The notes beneath the pieces were generated by a model. That model worked only from the letters and a program-made list of their open reading frames with translations, did no database searches and was not told where the DNA came from. Shown here piece by piece: positions 37,075 through 45,471 of a DNA stretch of 64,000 nt (position 1 is the stretch's first letter; each line of letters starts with the position of its first letter). The position numbers and the translations under genes are program-made. Source of the DNA: Parasediminibacterium sp051861445 (GTDB taxonomy: Bacteria > Bacteroidota > Bacteroidia > Chitinophagales > Chitinophagaceae); assembly GCA_051861445.1 (NCBI GenBank), contig JBHYCS010000022.1:4555-68554 (forward strand), in the 5' to 3' direction.

Positions 37075-37419
37075 TTATTTCACAGAATCTACAAGTGCTT
37101 TAAAGCTTTCTGGGTTATTCATTGCTAAATCTGCAAGTACTTTACGATTTAATTCGATACCCTTTTCGCTTAACTTATGAATAAATTGGCTGTAAGTTAA
37201 TCCTTCAGCTCTTACACCTGCATTAATACGTGCAATCCATAGTTGACGGTATTCACGTTTTTTTAATTTACGTCCAACATAACTGTATGTTAAACCTTTT
37301 TCAACTATATTTTTGGCAACGGTATAAACGTTTTTACGTTTACCATAATAACCTTTGGCTTGTTCAAGAATTCTTTTTCTTCTTGCCCTTGATGCTACTG
37401 CATTTACTGAACGTGGCAT
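37075..37419 (-). CDS. rplT: 50S ribosomal protein L20
   Basis: A 114-residue protein with the full L20 pattern: MPRSVNAVASRARRKRILE, AKGYYGKRKNVY, RQLWIARINAG and LADLAMNNPESF. L20 binds 23S rRNA early in assembly and represses its own operon in several bacteria. It lies downstream of rpmI, the normal order, and ends the operon. A structured leader lies before rpmI. Confidence 0.98.
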   Translation of the reverse strand: MPRSVNAVASRARRKRILEQAKGYYGKRKNVYTVAKNIVEKGLTYSYVGRKLKKREYRQLWIARINAGVRAEGLTYSQFIHKLSEKGIELNRKVLADLAMNNPESFKALVDSVK

Positions 37420-37529
37420 AATTTATAATTTTATAGTTCACATTTTAACTAAAAAAAACGCAAACTGATTTTTAAAAATGGATGATTATTGGAGTAAAAT
37501 GAACAAAGTGATTTTAAAAATAAACTTGG

Positions 37530-37727
37530 TTATTTTAAACGTAATAAACGCATCACAAAATCTTTGTTTGCTGGTCCTACCATACCTTTTTGACGTAAGG
37601 CACGTTTACGCTTTGTAGATTTTTTGGTTAAAATGTGACGCTTAAAAGCTTTTTGGAAAGTGATTTCGCCGGTGCCAGTTACTTTAAAACGTTTTTTGGC
37701 ACTTGAGTTTGTTTTTACTTTTGGCAT
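37530..37727 (-). CDS. rpmI: 50S ribosomal protein L35
   Basis: A 65-residue protein, MPKVKTNSSAKKRFKVTGTG to the end, exactly the usual L35 length. The ATG at 37727 is the right start: the frame runs back to 37862, but the extra 45 residues are unlike any L35 and overlap leader structure. Upstream spacing to infC is 139 bases and contains a terminator and a candidate promoter, so rpmI-rplT may be expressed separately from infC. Confidence 0.97.
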   Translation of the reverse strand: MPKVKTNSSAKKRFKVTGTGEITFQKAFKRHILTKKSTKRKRALRQKGMVGPANKDFVMRLLRLK

Positions 37728-37840
37728 AAAATAATCTGTTAAGATTATACCCTGCAGGCGTCTCGAACAGACGAGCACTTGTTGAGCCTTTTGGGAAATG
37801 GGCTGCAAAAGTAATGGTATTTCATGAAATTGTGAAATAA
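37728..37840 (-). promoter_or_regulatory. rpmI leader with candidate promoter and stem-loops
   Basis: A -7-like TACTTTTG lies on the minus strand at 37806-37813; no good -33 TTG was found. Downstream are CGTCT/AGACG and, touching rpmI, ATAATCT/AGATTAT (37731-37748). The last could hide the ribosome binding region. The placement matches L20-controlled leaders of other phyla; the similarity is of position, not sequence. Confidence 0.4.
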
Positions 37841-37865
37841 AAAATGCCTCATTACGAGGCATTTT
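37841..37865 (-). terminator. Terminator between infC and rpmI
   Basis: Arms AAAATGCCTC (37841-37850) and GAGGCATTTT (37856-37865), with a T run on the minus strand, starting 1 base past the infC stop codon. Confidence 0.8.
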
Positions 37866-37866
37866 A

Positions 37867-38463
37867 CTATTCAGAATCTTTTTTCTTTTTTGCTGTTTTT
37901 GGCGTAAGCATCAAGAACATTCTTTTTCCTTCTAACTTTGGTAAACTTTCTGGTTGACCGCTATCGGCTAAGCGTTCAGCAAATTTTAAAAGAACTAATT
38001 CACCACGTTCTTTAAACATGATTGCCCTTCCCTTAAATTGAACGTAAGCTTTAACCTTGTTACCTTCTTTCAAAAACTTTTCTGCATGTTTTGCTTTAAA
38101 ATCAAAATCATGATCATCAGTTCCTGGTGTAAAACGCACTTCTTTAACCTCACTTTGTTTAGCATTGGCTTTCATTTCTTTTTCTTTACGCTTTTTCTCG
38201 TAAAGAAACTTTTTATAGTCAATTGCTTTACAAACAGGAGGATCTGCATTTGGTGAAATTTCTACTAAATCTAGTTCAAGAGACTGTGCAATTTTCAATG
38301 CTTCTTGAATAGGATAAATTCCTACAGTAACATTTTCACCTACTAAACGAACTTGTAAAGCTCTAATTCTTTCGTTGATACGATGTTCTGGTTCGGGTTG
38401 TCTGTTAAAACGGGGATTAAATCTTCCTCCTCCACCGCTGTTTGATTTAAATGGTAATGCCAT
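37867..38463 (-). CDS. infC: Translation initiation factor IF-3
   Basis: A 198-residue protein. A Gly/Asn/Arg-rich N-terminal extension precedes the conserved start of the N-domain (HRINERIRALQVRLVGE), followed by ALKIAQSLELDLVEISPNADPP and the YKKFLYEK linker. The C-domain has EVRFTPGTDDHDFDFK and FKGRAIMF. It binds the 30S subunit and checks the initiator tRNA. An ATG start is used, unlike the AUU of enterobacteria. Its mRNA ends at the hairpin directly after the stop. thrS lies 214 bases upstream. Confidence 0.96.
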   Translation of the reverse strand: MALPFKSNSGGGGRFNPRFNRQPEPEHRINERIRALQVRLVGENVTVGIYPIQEALKIAQSLELDLVEISPNADPPVCKAIDYKKFLYEKKRKEKEMKANAKQSEVKEVRFTPGTDDHDFDFKAKHAEKFLKEGNKVKAYVQFKGRAIMFKERGELVLLKFAERLADSGQPESLPKLEGKRMFLMLTPKTAKKKKDSE

Positions 38464-38617
38464 TAAACTTGTTTGGTTAAAAATTAGTTATCGAAAAACG
38501 AGCCATCTGGTACTTATCGTTTTTCTGGTTATTGTTTTTAATTGCAAAACTTGATATTTGAAATGGTGCTTTAGATCTATCATCTAAACTAACATCATAT
38601 TTAACAAGCTTTACGAT

Positions 38618-38663
38618 ACAACTGTTTTATAAAGCTACAATGTATGCAGCAAAAAACAGTTGT
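38618..38663. promoter_or_regulatory. 11-bp inverted repeat between thrS and infC
   Basis: Arms ACAACTGTTTT (38618-38628) and AAAACAGTTGT (38653-38663) are perfectly complementary, with a 24-base loop that can fold further. The element starts 15 bases after the thrS stop and lacks a strong T run, so a leader structure for infC is possible. Confidence 0.45.
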
Positions 38664-38677
38664 AGTGTAAAAATATA

Positions 38678-40615
38678 TTATTCTGCACTTCTTCTCTCAA
38701 AAATTTCTTCAACAATGTTTTTCACAAATTCATCAACGGTTTGCTGACCTGCATCTCCTTTTCCTTGTCTTCTAATAGATAGTTTGTTTTCGGCTACTTC
38801 TTTTTCTCCAATCACCAACATATATGGCACTCTGTTCAACTCTGCTTCTCTAATTTTTTTACCAATCTTTTCTTGACGTTCGTCTATTTCTACACGAACC
38901 TTATGTTTACGCAAAGCTGTTTTTACTGCTTGTGCATATTCTAAATATTTGTCGCTAATTGGCAAAATTTTCACTTGTAATGGAGCTAACCAAACAGGAA
39001 ATTTTCCAGCATAATGTTCTAATAAAAATCCAATAAAACGTTCATGTGTACCTAAAGGTGCTCTATGAATAATTAATGGAATTTCTGGCTCGTTGTTTTG
39101 ATTGGTAAATGATAGTTTAAAACTACGTGATTGAGCAAAATCTACCTGATTGGTAGCTAACGTAAATTCTCTACCAATTGCACTCCAAATTTGCACATCA
39201 ATTTTTGGTCCGTAAAAAGCACCTTCACCTTTTACTTCTACAAAAGGAACACCTGTTTCTATCAATACATTTCTTACCAAAGCCTCAGTTTCTAACCATA
39301 ATTCAGGTTCGTTCACATATTTCTGACCCAATTTTTCAGGATCGTGTAAGCTTAACCGCATTACGTATTTATCAATACCAAATATTTTAAAGTATTTCAA
39401 ATACATTTCGTTTACTGCCTTAAACTCTTGTGCAAATTGCTCTTTACTGCAATAAATATGTGCATCGTTCATGTGTAAACAACGTACACGCATTAACCCA
39501 AATAATTCTCCACTTTGCTCATATCTGTAACAAGTACCATACTCAGCTAAGCGATACGGTAAATCTCTATAGCTTTTTAACTCTGCATCAAAAATTTTAT
39601 GGTGATGCGGACAATTCATTGCTTTTAAATAGTATTTTTCTCCATCTAATTCCATTGGAGGGAACATACTATCTGCATAATAAGGCAAATGTCCACTAGT
39701 TAAATACAAATTTTCCTTTGCAATATGAGGTGTAACTACTCTTTTGTAACCTGCCTCTTCTTCTGTTTCTTTGGCTAATTTTTCTAATTCTTCAATAATA
39801 ACGGTACCGTTTGGCATCCATAAAACCAATCCAGATCCAATATCATCGTTCATGGTATAAATGCCTAATTCTTTTCCTAATTTTCTATGATCACGTTTTT
39901 TGGCTTCTTCAAGCATGAATAAATACTCATCTAACTCTTTTTGGTTTGGGAAAGTAATACCATATAAACGAGTTAATTGCTTGTTTTTTTCATCGCCTTT
40001 CCAATAAGCACCAGCTACACTTGTTAACTTAATTGCTTTGATGAAGCCTGTATGTGGAATATGTGGCCCTCTACACAAATCAGTAAAATCGCCTTGTGTA
40101 TAAAAGGTAATGCTTCCATCGTTCAAATTCGATAACAAATCAAGTTTGTACTCATCTGCTTTATTTTCGAAATAAAGAGTAGCATCTGCTTTTGATATTT
40201 CTTTTCTAATGAATGGATTGTTCTTTTTCGCCAACTCATTCATTTTCTTTTCTAAAATAGCCAAATCGTCTTCCGACAATTTTCTATCTCCTAAATCCAT
40301 ATCATAATAAAATCCTTTTTCCAATGCAGGCCCAACCCAAAATTTTACACCAGGAAACATAGACTCTACAGCTTCTGCCATTAAATGAGCAGAAGAATGC
40401 CAAAATGTATTTTTCCCTTCTTGATCGTCCCACGTTATTAATTGTAGAGAAGCATCTTCGGTTATTGGTCTTGTAACATCCCAAACCTCATTACTTACTT
40501 TGGCTACAAGCACTTTTCTTGCTAAACCTTCACTAATTGATTTTGCAATATCTAAAGCAGAAACATTGCTTTCATATTGTCTTACTGCTCCATCTGGAAA
40601 ACGTATATTCATCAT
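38678..40615 (-). CDS. thrS: Threonyl-tRNA synthetase
   Basis: About 645 residues from the ATG at 40615 (MMNIRFPDGAVRQYE); the frame runs back to a TTG at 40666 but those residues do not fit the TGS domain. The TGS domain is followed by the editing domain (FWHSSAHLMAEAV). The class II core carries motif 2 (YRLAEYGTCYRYEQSGEL) and the zinc ligands in MNCPHHHKIF. The C-terminal anticodon-binding domain ends the protein. First gene of the thrS-infC-rpmI-rplT operon, a common arrangement. Confidence 0.96.
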   Translation of the reverse strand: MMNIRFPDGAVRQYESNVSALDIAKSISEGLARKVLVAKVSNEVWDVTRPITEDASLQLITWDDQEGKNTFWHSSAHLMAEAVESMFPGVKFWVGPALEKGFYYDMDLGDRKLSEDDLAILEKKMNELAKKNNPFIRKEISKADATLYFENKADEYKLDLLSNLNDGSITFYTQGDFTDLCRGPHIPHTGFIKAIKLTSVAGAYWKGDEKNKQLTRLYGITFPNQKELDEYLFMLEEAKKRDHRKLGKELGIYTMNDDIGSGLVLWMPNGTVIIEELEKLAKETEEEAGYKRVVTPHIAKENLYLTSGHLPYYADSMFPPMELDGEKYYLKAMNCPHHHKIFDAELKSYRDLPYRLAEYGTCYRYEQSGELFGLMRVRCLHMNDAHIYCSKEQFAQEFKAVNEMYLKYFKIFGIDKYVMRLSLHDPEKLGQKYVNEPELWLETEALVRNVLIETGVPFVEVKGEGAFYGPKIDVQIWSAIGREFTLATNQVDFAQSRSFKLSFTNQNNEPEIPLIIHRAPLGTHERFIGFLLEHYAGKFPVWLAPLQVKILPISDKYLEYAQAVKTALRKHKVRVEIDERQEKIGKKIREAELNRVPYMLVIGEKEVAENKLSIRRQGKGDAGQQTVDEFVKNIVEEIFERRSAE

Positions 40616-40758
40616 AACATTTTTACCCTCTACGTATTTTAGGGATTGCAAATGTAACGATTGCAAAGACTTCTTTTATTCCAAAAAAATTGGAACTCAC
40701 AAATCTTTTAACGGTTTATTTAAAACACAAACATTAATTTGCGTCGTTAGTTTAGATT

Positions 40759-41949
40759 ATGAAATGGATTTTTACCCCTATAATTATTTTATTTTCTCTA
40801 TCATTTTGTTATTCCCAAGACTTAACAGGAATTTGGCGTGGCTATTTTTTACAGAAAGATTTTGACATCTATTCTGGAAAATTCAGAGAAGATAGATATA
40901 AATACGAAGTGCAAATAAACAACCTTAAAAACAACGGTGTTGAAGGCGTAACATTTTCGTACAAAACAACCATATTTTACGGTAAAGCAGGAATGCAAGG
41001 CGTTTATAAAAAACAAAACAAAAGTTTGGTTTTGAGTGAAAACAAGATGATTGAACTAAAAATGAGTAGTCAATCTCAGGCCTGCTTAATGACTTGTTAT
41101 TTAGATTATAAAAAAAGTGGAAAAACAGAAACCCTAACTGGAACTTATACAAGTTTTAATAACACAGAAAACTCAGATTGTGGTAGTGGAACTGTTTATT
41201 TAGAAAAAGTTACAACAACCGATTTTGTTAAAGAACCTTTTTTATTAAAAAAAGAAGCACCTAAAACTGCCAAAACCTCTCCTAATACAACTTCACCAAA
41301 AGTCAAAGAACCTATTGCTAAAAAGCCTCTACCGAAAACAATAATAAAACCAGAAACAAAGAAGCCTGAAATAGTAAGAGGCCAAACCAAAAAACCATTG
41401 CTAAAACCAGGTGCAGAAGGATTTATAGTTAGCAACAACGAAAAAAAGAACTCAACTCAACAAAAGCAGGAAATTACAATAATTGATACGGTTCAAAAGA
41501 ATAAACCAACAGAAAAAATTGCCGAGATTAATATAGAAAAAGAATTACCGAAAGAAATAAAAACGGTAGACACACCACTTATTTTAAAAACAAGAATCAA
41601 TCAACTTGCAAAAACATTGGTTGTAGATAATAAAGATGTGAGGATAGATTTTTACGATAATGGAGAAATTGATAACGATACTATATCTGTATATCATAAT
41701 AATGTTGCTGTAATTAATAAAGGCAAACTAAGCAACACCCCTATCACTTTAGAAATTAAATTGAGCGAACAAAATCCTTTATACGAATTGATTACTGTTG
41801 CTGAAAATTTGGGTGTTGTTCCACCAAATACGGCATTAATGGTTATTACTGCTGGCAAAAAAAGATATGAGATTGTAATTACATCTGACAACAGTCAAAA
41901 TGCAAAAGTTATTATTGCTTATACGCCTCAAGAAATACAAGTGAAATAA
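40759..41949 (+). CDS. Secreted hypothetical protein with Lys/Pro-rich linker
   Basis: A 396-residue protein with a signal peptide ending at CYSQ. An N-terminal domain of about 130 residues opens with DLTGIWRGYF and has lipocalin-like strands (a Bacteroidota GIW-type domain). A long Lys/Pro/Thr-rich disordered linker (about 155-275) follows. The C-terminal domain (about 280-396) contains VRIDFYDNGEIDNDTISVY, a pattern I have seen in other Bacteroidota secreted proteins without known function. No enzyme motif. The start is divergent from thrS. Confidence 0.75.
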   Translation: MKWIFTPIIILFSLSFCYSQDLTGIWRGYFLQKDFDIYSGKFREDRYKYEVQINNLKNNGVEGVTFSYKTTIFYGKAGMQGVYKKQNKSLVLSENKMIELKMSSQSQACLMTCYLDYKKSGKTETLTGTYTSFNNTENSDCGSGTVYLEKVTTTDFVKEPFLLKKEAPKTAKTSPNTTSPKVKEPIAKKPLPKTIIKPETKKPEIVRGQTKKPLLKPGAEGFIVSNNEKKNSTQQKQEITIIDTVQKNKPTEKIAEINIEKELPKEIKTVDTPLILKTRINQLAKTLVVDNKDVRIDFYDNGEIDNDTISVYHNNVAVINKGKLSNTPITLEIKLSEQNPLYELITVAENLGVVPPNTALMVITAGKKRYEIVITSDNSQNAKVIIAYTPQEIQVK

Positions 41950-42115
41950 TTATTTATCGTTTTTGAAGGATAAAATACTACAAATGCGTTATTGTATACC
42001 GTATTTACTATTGGTTATTTTGTGTTGAAAATAAATGAAATTGATTTACATTTAAAATATTAAGTGTAAAACAGGAGATTGATATTTTCACCATTAACCT
42101 TTTAAAAAATTATCC

Positions 42116-42802
42116 ATGTCATGCATACCCATTGCAATTGTCGATGACAAAAGATTGCTTAGAAACTCTTTAGCAGAACAATTGAACTATTCGGGTAAAG
42201 TAAAAGTGATGTTAACGGCTGAAAACGGTATTGATTTTCTTCAAAAAATGGAAAGTACTGCCATTTCAGAAAGACCAATAATTGTGTTAATGGATATTGA
42301 GATGCCTCAAATGGATGGTTTAGAAACGGTGTTAATTGCAAAAGAACTGTATCCAGATATTCAATTTTTAATGCTAACTGTTTTTAGTGAAGAAGAAAAA
42401 ATATTCGATGCAATAAAAGCTGGTGCTAGTGGCTATCTATTAAAAGACGAAAAGATTCCTAAAATTATTAATGCTATCTATGAAGTAGTAGAAGACGGTT
42501 CTGTACCAATGTCGCCTATAGTTGCTCGAAAAACCTTGTTGATGTTAAAATCTGGCACACACACACCTGCATCAACAAACCATCTAGAAACAACAGTTGA
42601 ACAACATTTTCTTTCAGCTAGAGAAATGGAAATTTTAAATGGTATTGTAGATGGTTTAAACTACCATCAAATAGCAGAAAAATTGTTTTTAAGTCCACAT
42701 ACAGTTCGTAAACACATATCCAATATTTATGAAAAATTGCATGTAAGCAATAAAACTGCTGCTATAAAAATTGCATTAAAAAAACAATGGTTTCAACAAT
42801 AA
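42116..42802 (+). CDS. NarL/FixJ-type response regulator
   Basis: A 228-residue protein with a receiver domain (about 1-125). The acidic pocket is VDD (about 9-11), the phospho-acceptor is D60 in VLMDIEMP, and the conserved Lys lies in GYLLKDEK. A LuxR-type helix-turn-helix (about 165-225) has LSAREMEILNGIVDGL and LSPHTVRKHISNIYEKL. The spacer is about 40 residues. No cognate histidine kinase is adjacent, so the partner is unknown. It ends at its own strong terminator. Confidence 0.92.
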   Translation: MSCIPIAIVDDKRLLRNSLAEQLNYSGKVKVMLTAENGIDFLQKMESTAISERPIIVLMDIEMPQMDGLETVLIAKELYPDIQFLMLTVFSEEEKIFDAIKAGASGYLLKDEKIPKIINAIYEVVEDGSVPMSPIVARKTLLMLKSGTHTPASTNHLETTVEQHFLSAREMEILNGIVDGLNYHQIAEKLFLSPHTVRKHISNIYEKLHVSNKTAAIKIALKKQWFQQ

Positions 42803-42901
42803 ATAGCTCGTTTTAATTTTCTTATCCTTTTTAAAATCGTTTTTAAACCTTTTATTGTTTGTAACATATTTCAAACTAGGTTTTCTTGGGGTATTTCAGC
42901 T

Positions 42902-42932
42902 AAGCCTTGTGTGCAAGCACAGGGCTTTTTTT
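42902..42932 (+). terminator. Terminator of the response regulator gene
   Basis: A 10-bp stem AAGCCTTGTG/CACAGGGCTT (one G-U pair) followed by seven T. Confidence 0.9.
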
Positions 42933-42937
42933 GCAAC

Positions 42938-42973
42938 AAAAAAGGCTGCCTCAAAATTGAAACAGCCTTTTAA
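42938..42973. terminator. Terminator hairpin (AGGCTG family)
   Basis: Arms AAAAGGCTG (42940-42948) and CAGCCTTTT (42963-42971), serving mainly the minus-strand gene that ends at 42990. Confidence 0.8.
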
Positions 42974-42989
42974 ATTATATACCCATCTG

Positions 42990-44027
42990 CTATCTAAAAC
43001 TAAATGCTACACCTGCACTTGCACCTTTATAATTACCAAAAGTATAATCGCCATAAATTTTAAAAAAAGCCAAATTAAGGCGAACACCTGTTGTATTATT
43101 TACTCCACTTCCTGAAAAACTTAAAGTTGCAGGATCAGTGATAGTAGTAGAACCACCAACAGTGTATTGAACATTATAATTGCCCAAAATATCTAAATTC
43201 GATTTTCCACTGCTATAGCCTACAGAAGTATACACTTCTAAAATAGCTAATTTTGCCGAAGCAATGGCTTGAACCGTAAATGCAGAAATACTGTATTTAG
43301 TTAATGCATTATTACTTGTAACGGTAGAACCTTTAACTTCTGGACGATAATTCACATCTATTTTAGAATATCCTGCTAATGCTGCAAAATGTAAAAAAGG
43401 AACTTTTTTTATAAATGGCAAATAATTTGAAAACTCATGTTGTACAGCTACTCCCATTATTCCAATATCTGAGCGATCACCAATATTTGTTTTAGGTAGG
43501 TAACGAACCTTTACATCAGTACTTTTAATTAATCCTAACCCAACTTGTACAATTGGTAAAGGCACTAACAATGCACTACCTGTAAGTTTTTTAAAATCAC
43601 CACCAACACCATCAGGTGCTTTGAAAGTAGCAGTAGCAGGTAAATTGTTATTCGTGGTTACAACTTGTAAATTTTGAGCTGTGTTCCCTCCAAAAAAAGT
43701 GGGCAAACTTGCACTAGTTGCTGTTGTTCCAGACAATCTTAATGTTTGATAATCAGCATTTCTAAATGTAAAGTTCTCTTTTCCTGAAGGAATAGAAGCC
43801 GTTTGTACACGAACAGAAATATCGAATCCTAGCTTTTTATGAGCTTTTGCAGTATTAAACCAACCTCTTGATAAGTTATAAATTTGGCCTTCACCAAATG
43901 GTCTAAAATATTCATTTGTAAATCGATTAATATCTTGCTTTGAAGAAGATAAAATTTGATTAATATCTTGTGCTTTTACAAGTGAAGAAGATAACAGCAC
44001 CGAAGCCGCTAAGATTGTTTTTTTCAT
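42990..44027 (-). CDS. DUF6588-like outer-membrane beta-barrel protein
   Basis: About 345 residues from the ATG at 44027 (MKKTILAASVLLSSS), which gives a signal peptide ending at VKAQ; the frame extends to 44090. The mature protein has many alternating strands and ends in a Phe-Arg C-terminus (SAGVAFSFR), as outer-membrane barrels do. An early conserved stretch, FGEGQIYNLSRGWFNTAKAHKKLGFD, fits the DUF6588 family as I recall it. Function is unknown. It stands between convergent response regulator and divergent Nudix genes. Confidence 0.72.
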   Translation of the reverse strand: MKKTILAASVLLSSSLVKAQDINQILSSSKQDINRFTNEYFRPFGEGQIYNLSRGWFNTAKAHKKLGFDISVRVQTASIPSGKENFTFRNADYQTLRLSGTTATSASLPTFFGGNTAQNLQVVTTNNNLPATATFKAPDGVGGDFKKLTGSALLVPLPIVQVGLGLIKSTDVKVRYLPKTNIGDRSDIGIMGVAVQHEFSNYLPFIKKVPFLHFAALAGYSKIDVNYRPEVKGSTVTSNNALTKYSISAFTVQAIASAKLAILEVYTSVGYSSGKSNLDILGNYNVQYTVGGSTTITDPATLSFSGSGVNNTTGVRLNLAFFKIYGDYTFGNYKGASAGVAFSFR

Positions 44028-44143
44028 AAATAGTAGTTTTAACAAATTAAAAGTACGAGCATCAAAACATATTATACAAAATAATTTCATTCACTATAGT
44101 ATTCAATGTATGAAACTATCTTTTCAATAAACGAATATTCGTT

Positions 44144-44722
44144 TTACGAATCCACTTTTGGCAATTGAATGCGTAGCCATCCCAATTCTTTTAAAGCTAA
44201 ATGAATTGCTGTCATGTGCATGGCTTGTACAAATGCACCTTCTTCAAATAATTTTAAAAACTCTTGTACACTTACCAATAACACTTCTAAATCTTCACCT
44301 GCATCTAATTGTTGATCTTGTACTAATTCACCATCCAATGCTAAATACATGTGCATGATATTGGTATTGGTAGATGGATTGGCCGATGTTGTTCCTAAAT
44401 ACGTAAACTTTTTAAATTGATAGCCTGTTTCTTCTAACAATTCTCTAGCAATAGCGGCTTCATAATTAGTATCAGACTTATCTACACAACCACCTGGTAT
44501 TTCATAAATGGTTTTTTGTAAAGCATGTCTGTATTGCCTTTCTAAAATTATTTTTCCATCTTTTGTAAATGCAATAGCAGTTACCCAATCTGGAAATTCG
44601 TACACATAATAAGGTGTAATAACCACACCATCAGGTTTTACACAAGTATCTACTCTAATAGTTGCCCAAGTATCTTTATGCAAATATTTCGATTCGGTTA
44701 ATTTCCAAGTTAAATCTCTCAT
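44144..44722 (-). CDS. Nudix hydrolase, ADP-ribose pyrophosphatase-like
   Basis: A 192-residue protein with the Nudix box at about 77-101: GGCVDKSDTNYEAA, then RELLEETGY. The box is one residue longer than the textbook form, with Asp where Glu is usual, as seen in many GGCVD-type members. A preceding ERQYRHAL and EIPGG are typical of nucleotide-sugar pyrophosphatases. It hydrolyses a nucleoside-diphosphate-X compound; substrate unknown. Its ATG is directly adjacent to the stop of the upstream YfiT-like gene, so the two form an operon. Confidence 0.9.
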   Translation of the reverse strand: MRDLTWKLTESKYLHKDTWATIRVDTCVKPDGVVITPYYVYEFPDWVTAIAFTKDGKIILERQYRHALQKTIYEIPGGCVDKSDTNYEAAIARELLEETGYQFKKFTYLGTTSANPSTNTNIMHMYLALDGELVQDQQLDAGEDLEVLLVSVQEFLKLFEEGAFVQAMHMTAIHLALKELGWLRIQLPKVDS

Positions 44723-45247
44723 TTACCAATTATTTCTTTCTTTTAGTGAAGTAATGTGTGCTGTATGATGTTTTCCATGCCATGCATACATGCCTAATAA
44801 AAAATACAATGTCATTGTTTTGCCATGTTCAGGATGCACTACTGTTCGCTGCCATTGTTCATCGGTTAAATTTTTGATAGCAGCATACCAACGTTCATGA
44901 ACTGCATGTAAAAGTGTAATCGAAACATTAATAGGTACATTTTGTACATCGTTCAATAAAGACCAAGCATTTTCATCGTAGGGTTTAATTGTCGGATTTT
45001 CTTCTGTTAAACCCAATTTAAAACGAGTATATGCATTTAAATGGCTATCAGCAATATGATGCACCAACTGCACCAACGTCCATCCATTAGGTCTGTAAGG
45101 CATTTGTAATTGTGCTTCGTCTAAATTTTCAATAGCCATTTCTACTGCTTTTGGCAAAAAGAGAACATCTAAAAGCCACTGTTCTTTTTGTTGGTTACTA
45201 AATGGCTGTGGAATATATTTTCCAATAGGATAACGCAAATCTTCCAT
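44723..45247 (-). CDS. YfiT-type bacillithiol transferase/DinB-like metalloprotein
   Basis: About 174 residues from the ATG at 45247 (MEDLRYPIGKY); the frame extends to 45319 without likely coding. This is the YfiT family of the DinB fold: YPIGKYIPQPF, WTLVQLVHHIADSH and WHGKHHTAHI. The three-His metal site (His in HHIADSH and the two in HGKHHTAH) is complete. Family members are annotated as bacillithiol transferases or metal-dependent hydrolases. Co-transcribed with the Nudix gene. Confidence 0.88.
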   Translation of the reverse strand: MEDLRYPIGKYIPQPFSNQQKEQWLLDVLFLPKAVEMAIENLDEAQLQMPYRPNGWTLVQLVHHIADSHLNAYTRFKLGLTEENPTIKPYDENAWSLLNDVQNVPINVSITLLHAVHERWYAAIKNLTDEQWQRTVVHPEHGKTMTLYFLLGMYAWHGKHHTAHITSLKERNNW

Positions 45248-45321
45248 TTTATTAATGCTATTAATTCGAGTAAAAATATACGAATAATTACAATTTTTTA
45301 CATTACAGATTTGTATCAATA

Positions 45322-45357
45322 AACAAAGTGATGGGCTTTCTACACCATCACTTTGTT
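45322..45357. terminator. Bidirectional terminator, 13-bp perfect stem
   Basis: Arms AACAAAGTGATGG (45322-45334) and CCATCACTTTGTT (45345-45357) around a 10-base loop, between the minus-strand genes of 45247 and 47934. No strong T run beyond the arms. Confidence 0.7.
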
Positions 45358-45365
45358 AAGCTTTT

Positions 45366-45437
45366 GTTCCGGCTATTCGTTTGTAGTGCCTTTTTGCAAA
45401 AGGCAGCTACCACTTCTATCCGGCAGCCTTTCGGCAA
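45366..45437. repeat. Imperfect palindromic element, possible dispersed repeat
   Basis: A GC-rich stretch in an AT-rich gap. The central hairpin is GCCTTTT/AAAAGGC (45388-45404), flanked by GTAG/CTAC (45383-45410), with outer CCGG pairs at 45369-45372 and 45420-45423. The layout resembles Bacteroidota intergenic repeats, but no second copy is in this window. Confidence 0.45.
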
Positions 45438-45471
45438 TTTATCTTTATTGAGCCTATTCTAAATTTTGAAC

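Noticed and set aside
37750..37800. tRNA-like GTTCGAGAC stretch upstream of rpmI
   Set aside because: No acceptor stem or anticodon arm could be formed; better explained as leader stem-loop.
37728..37862. N-terminal extension of L35 to 110 residues
   Set aside because: The extra residues match no L35 and lie in leader sequence; start is at 37727.
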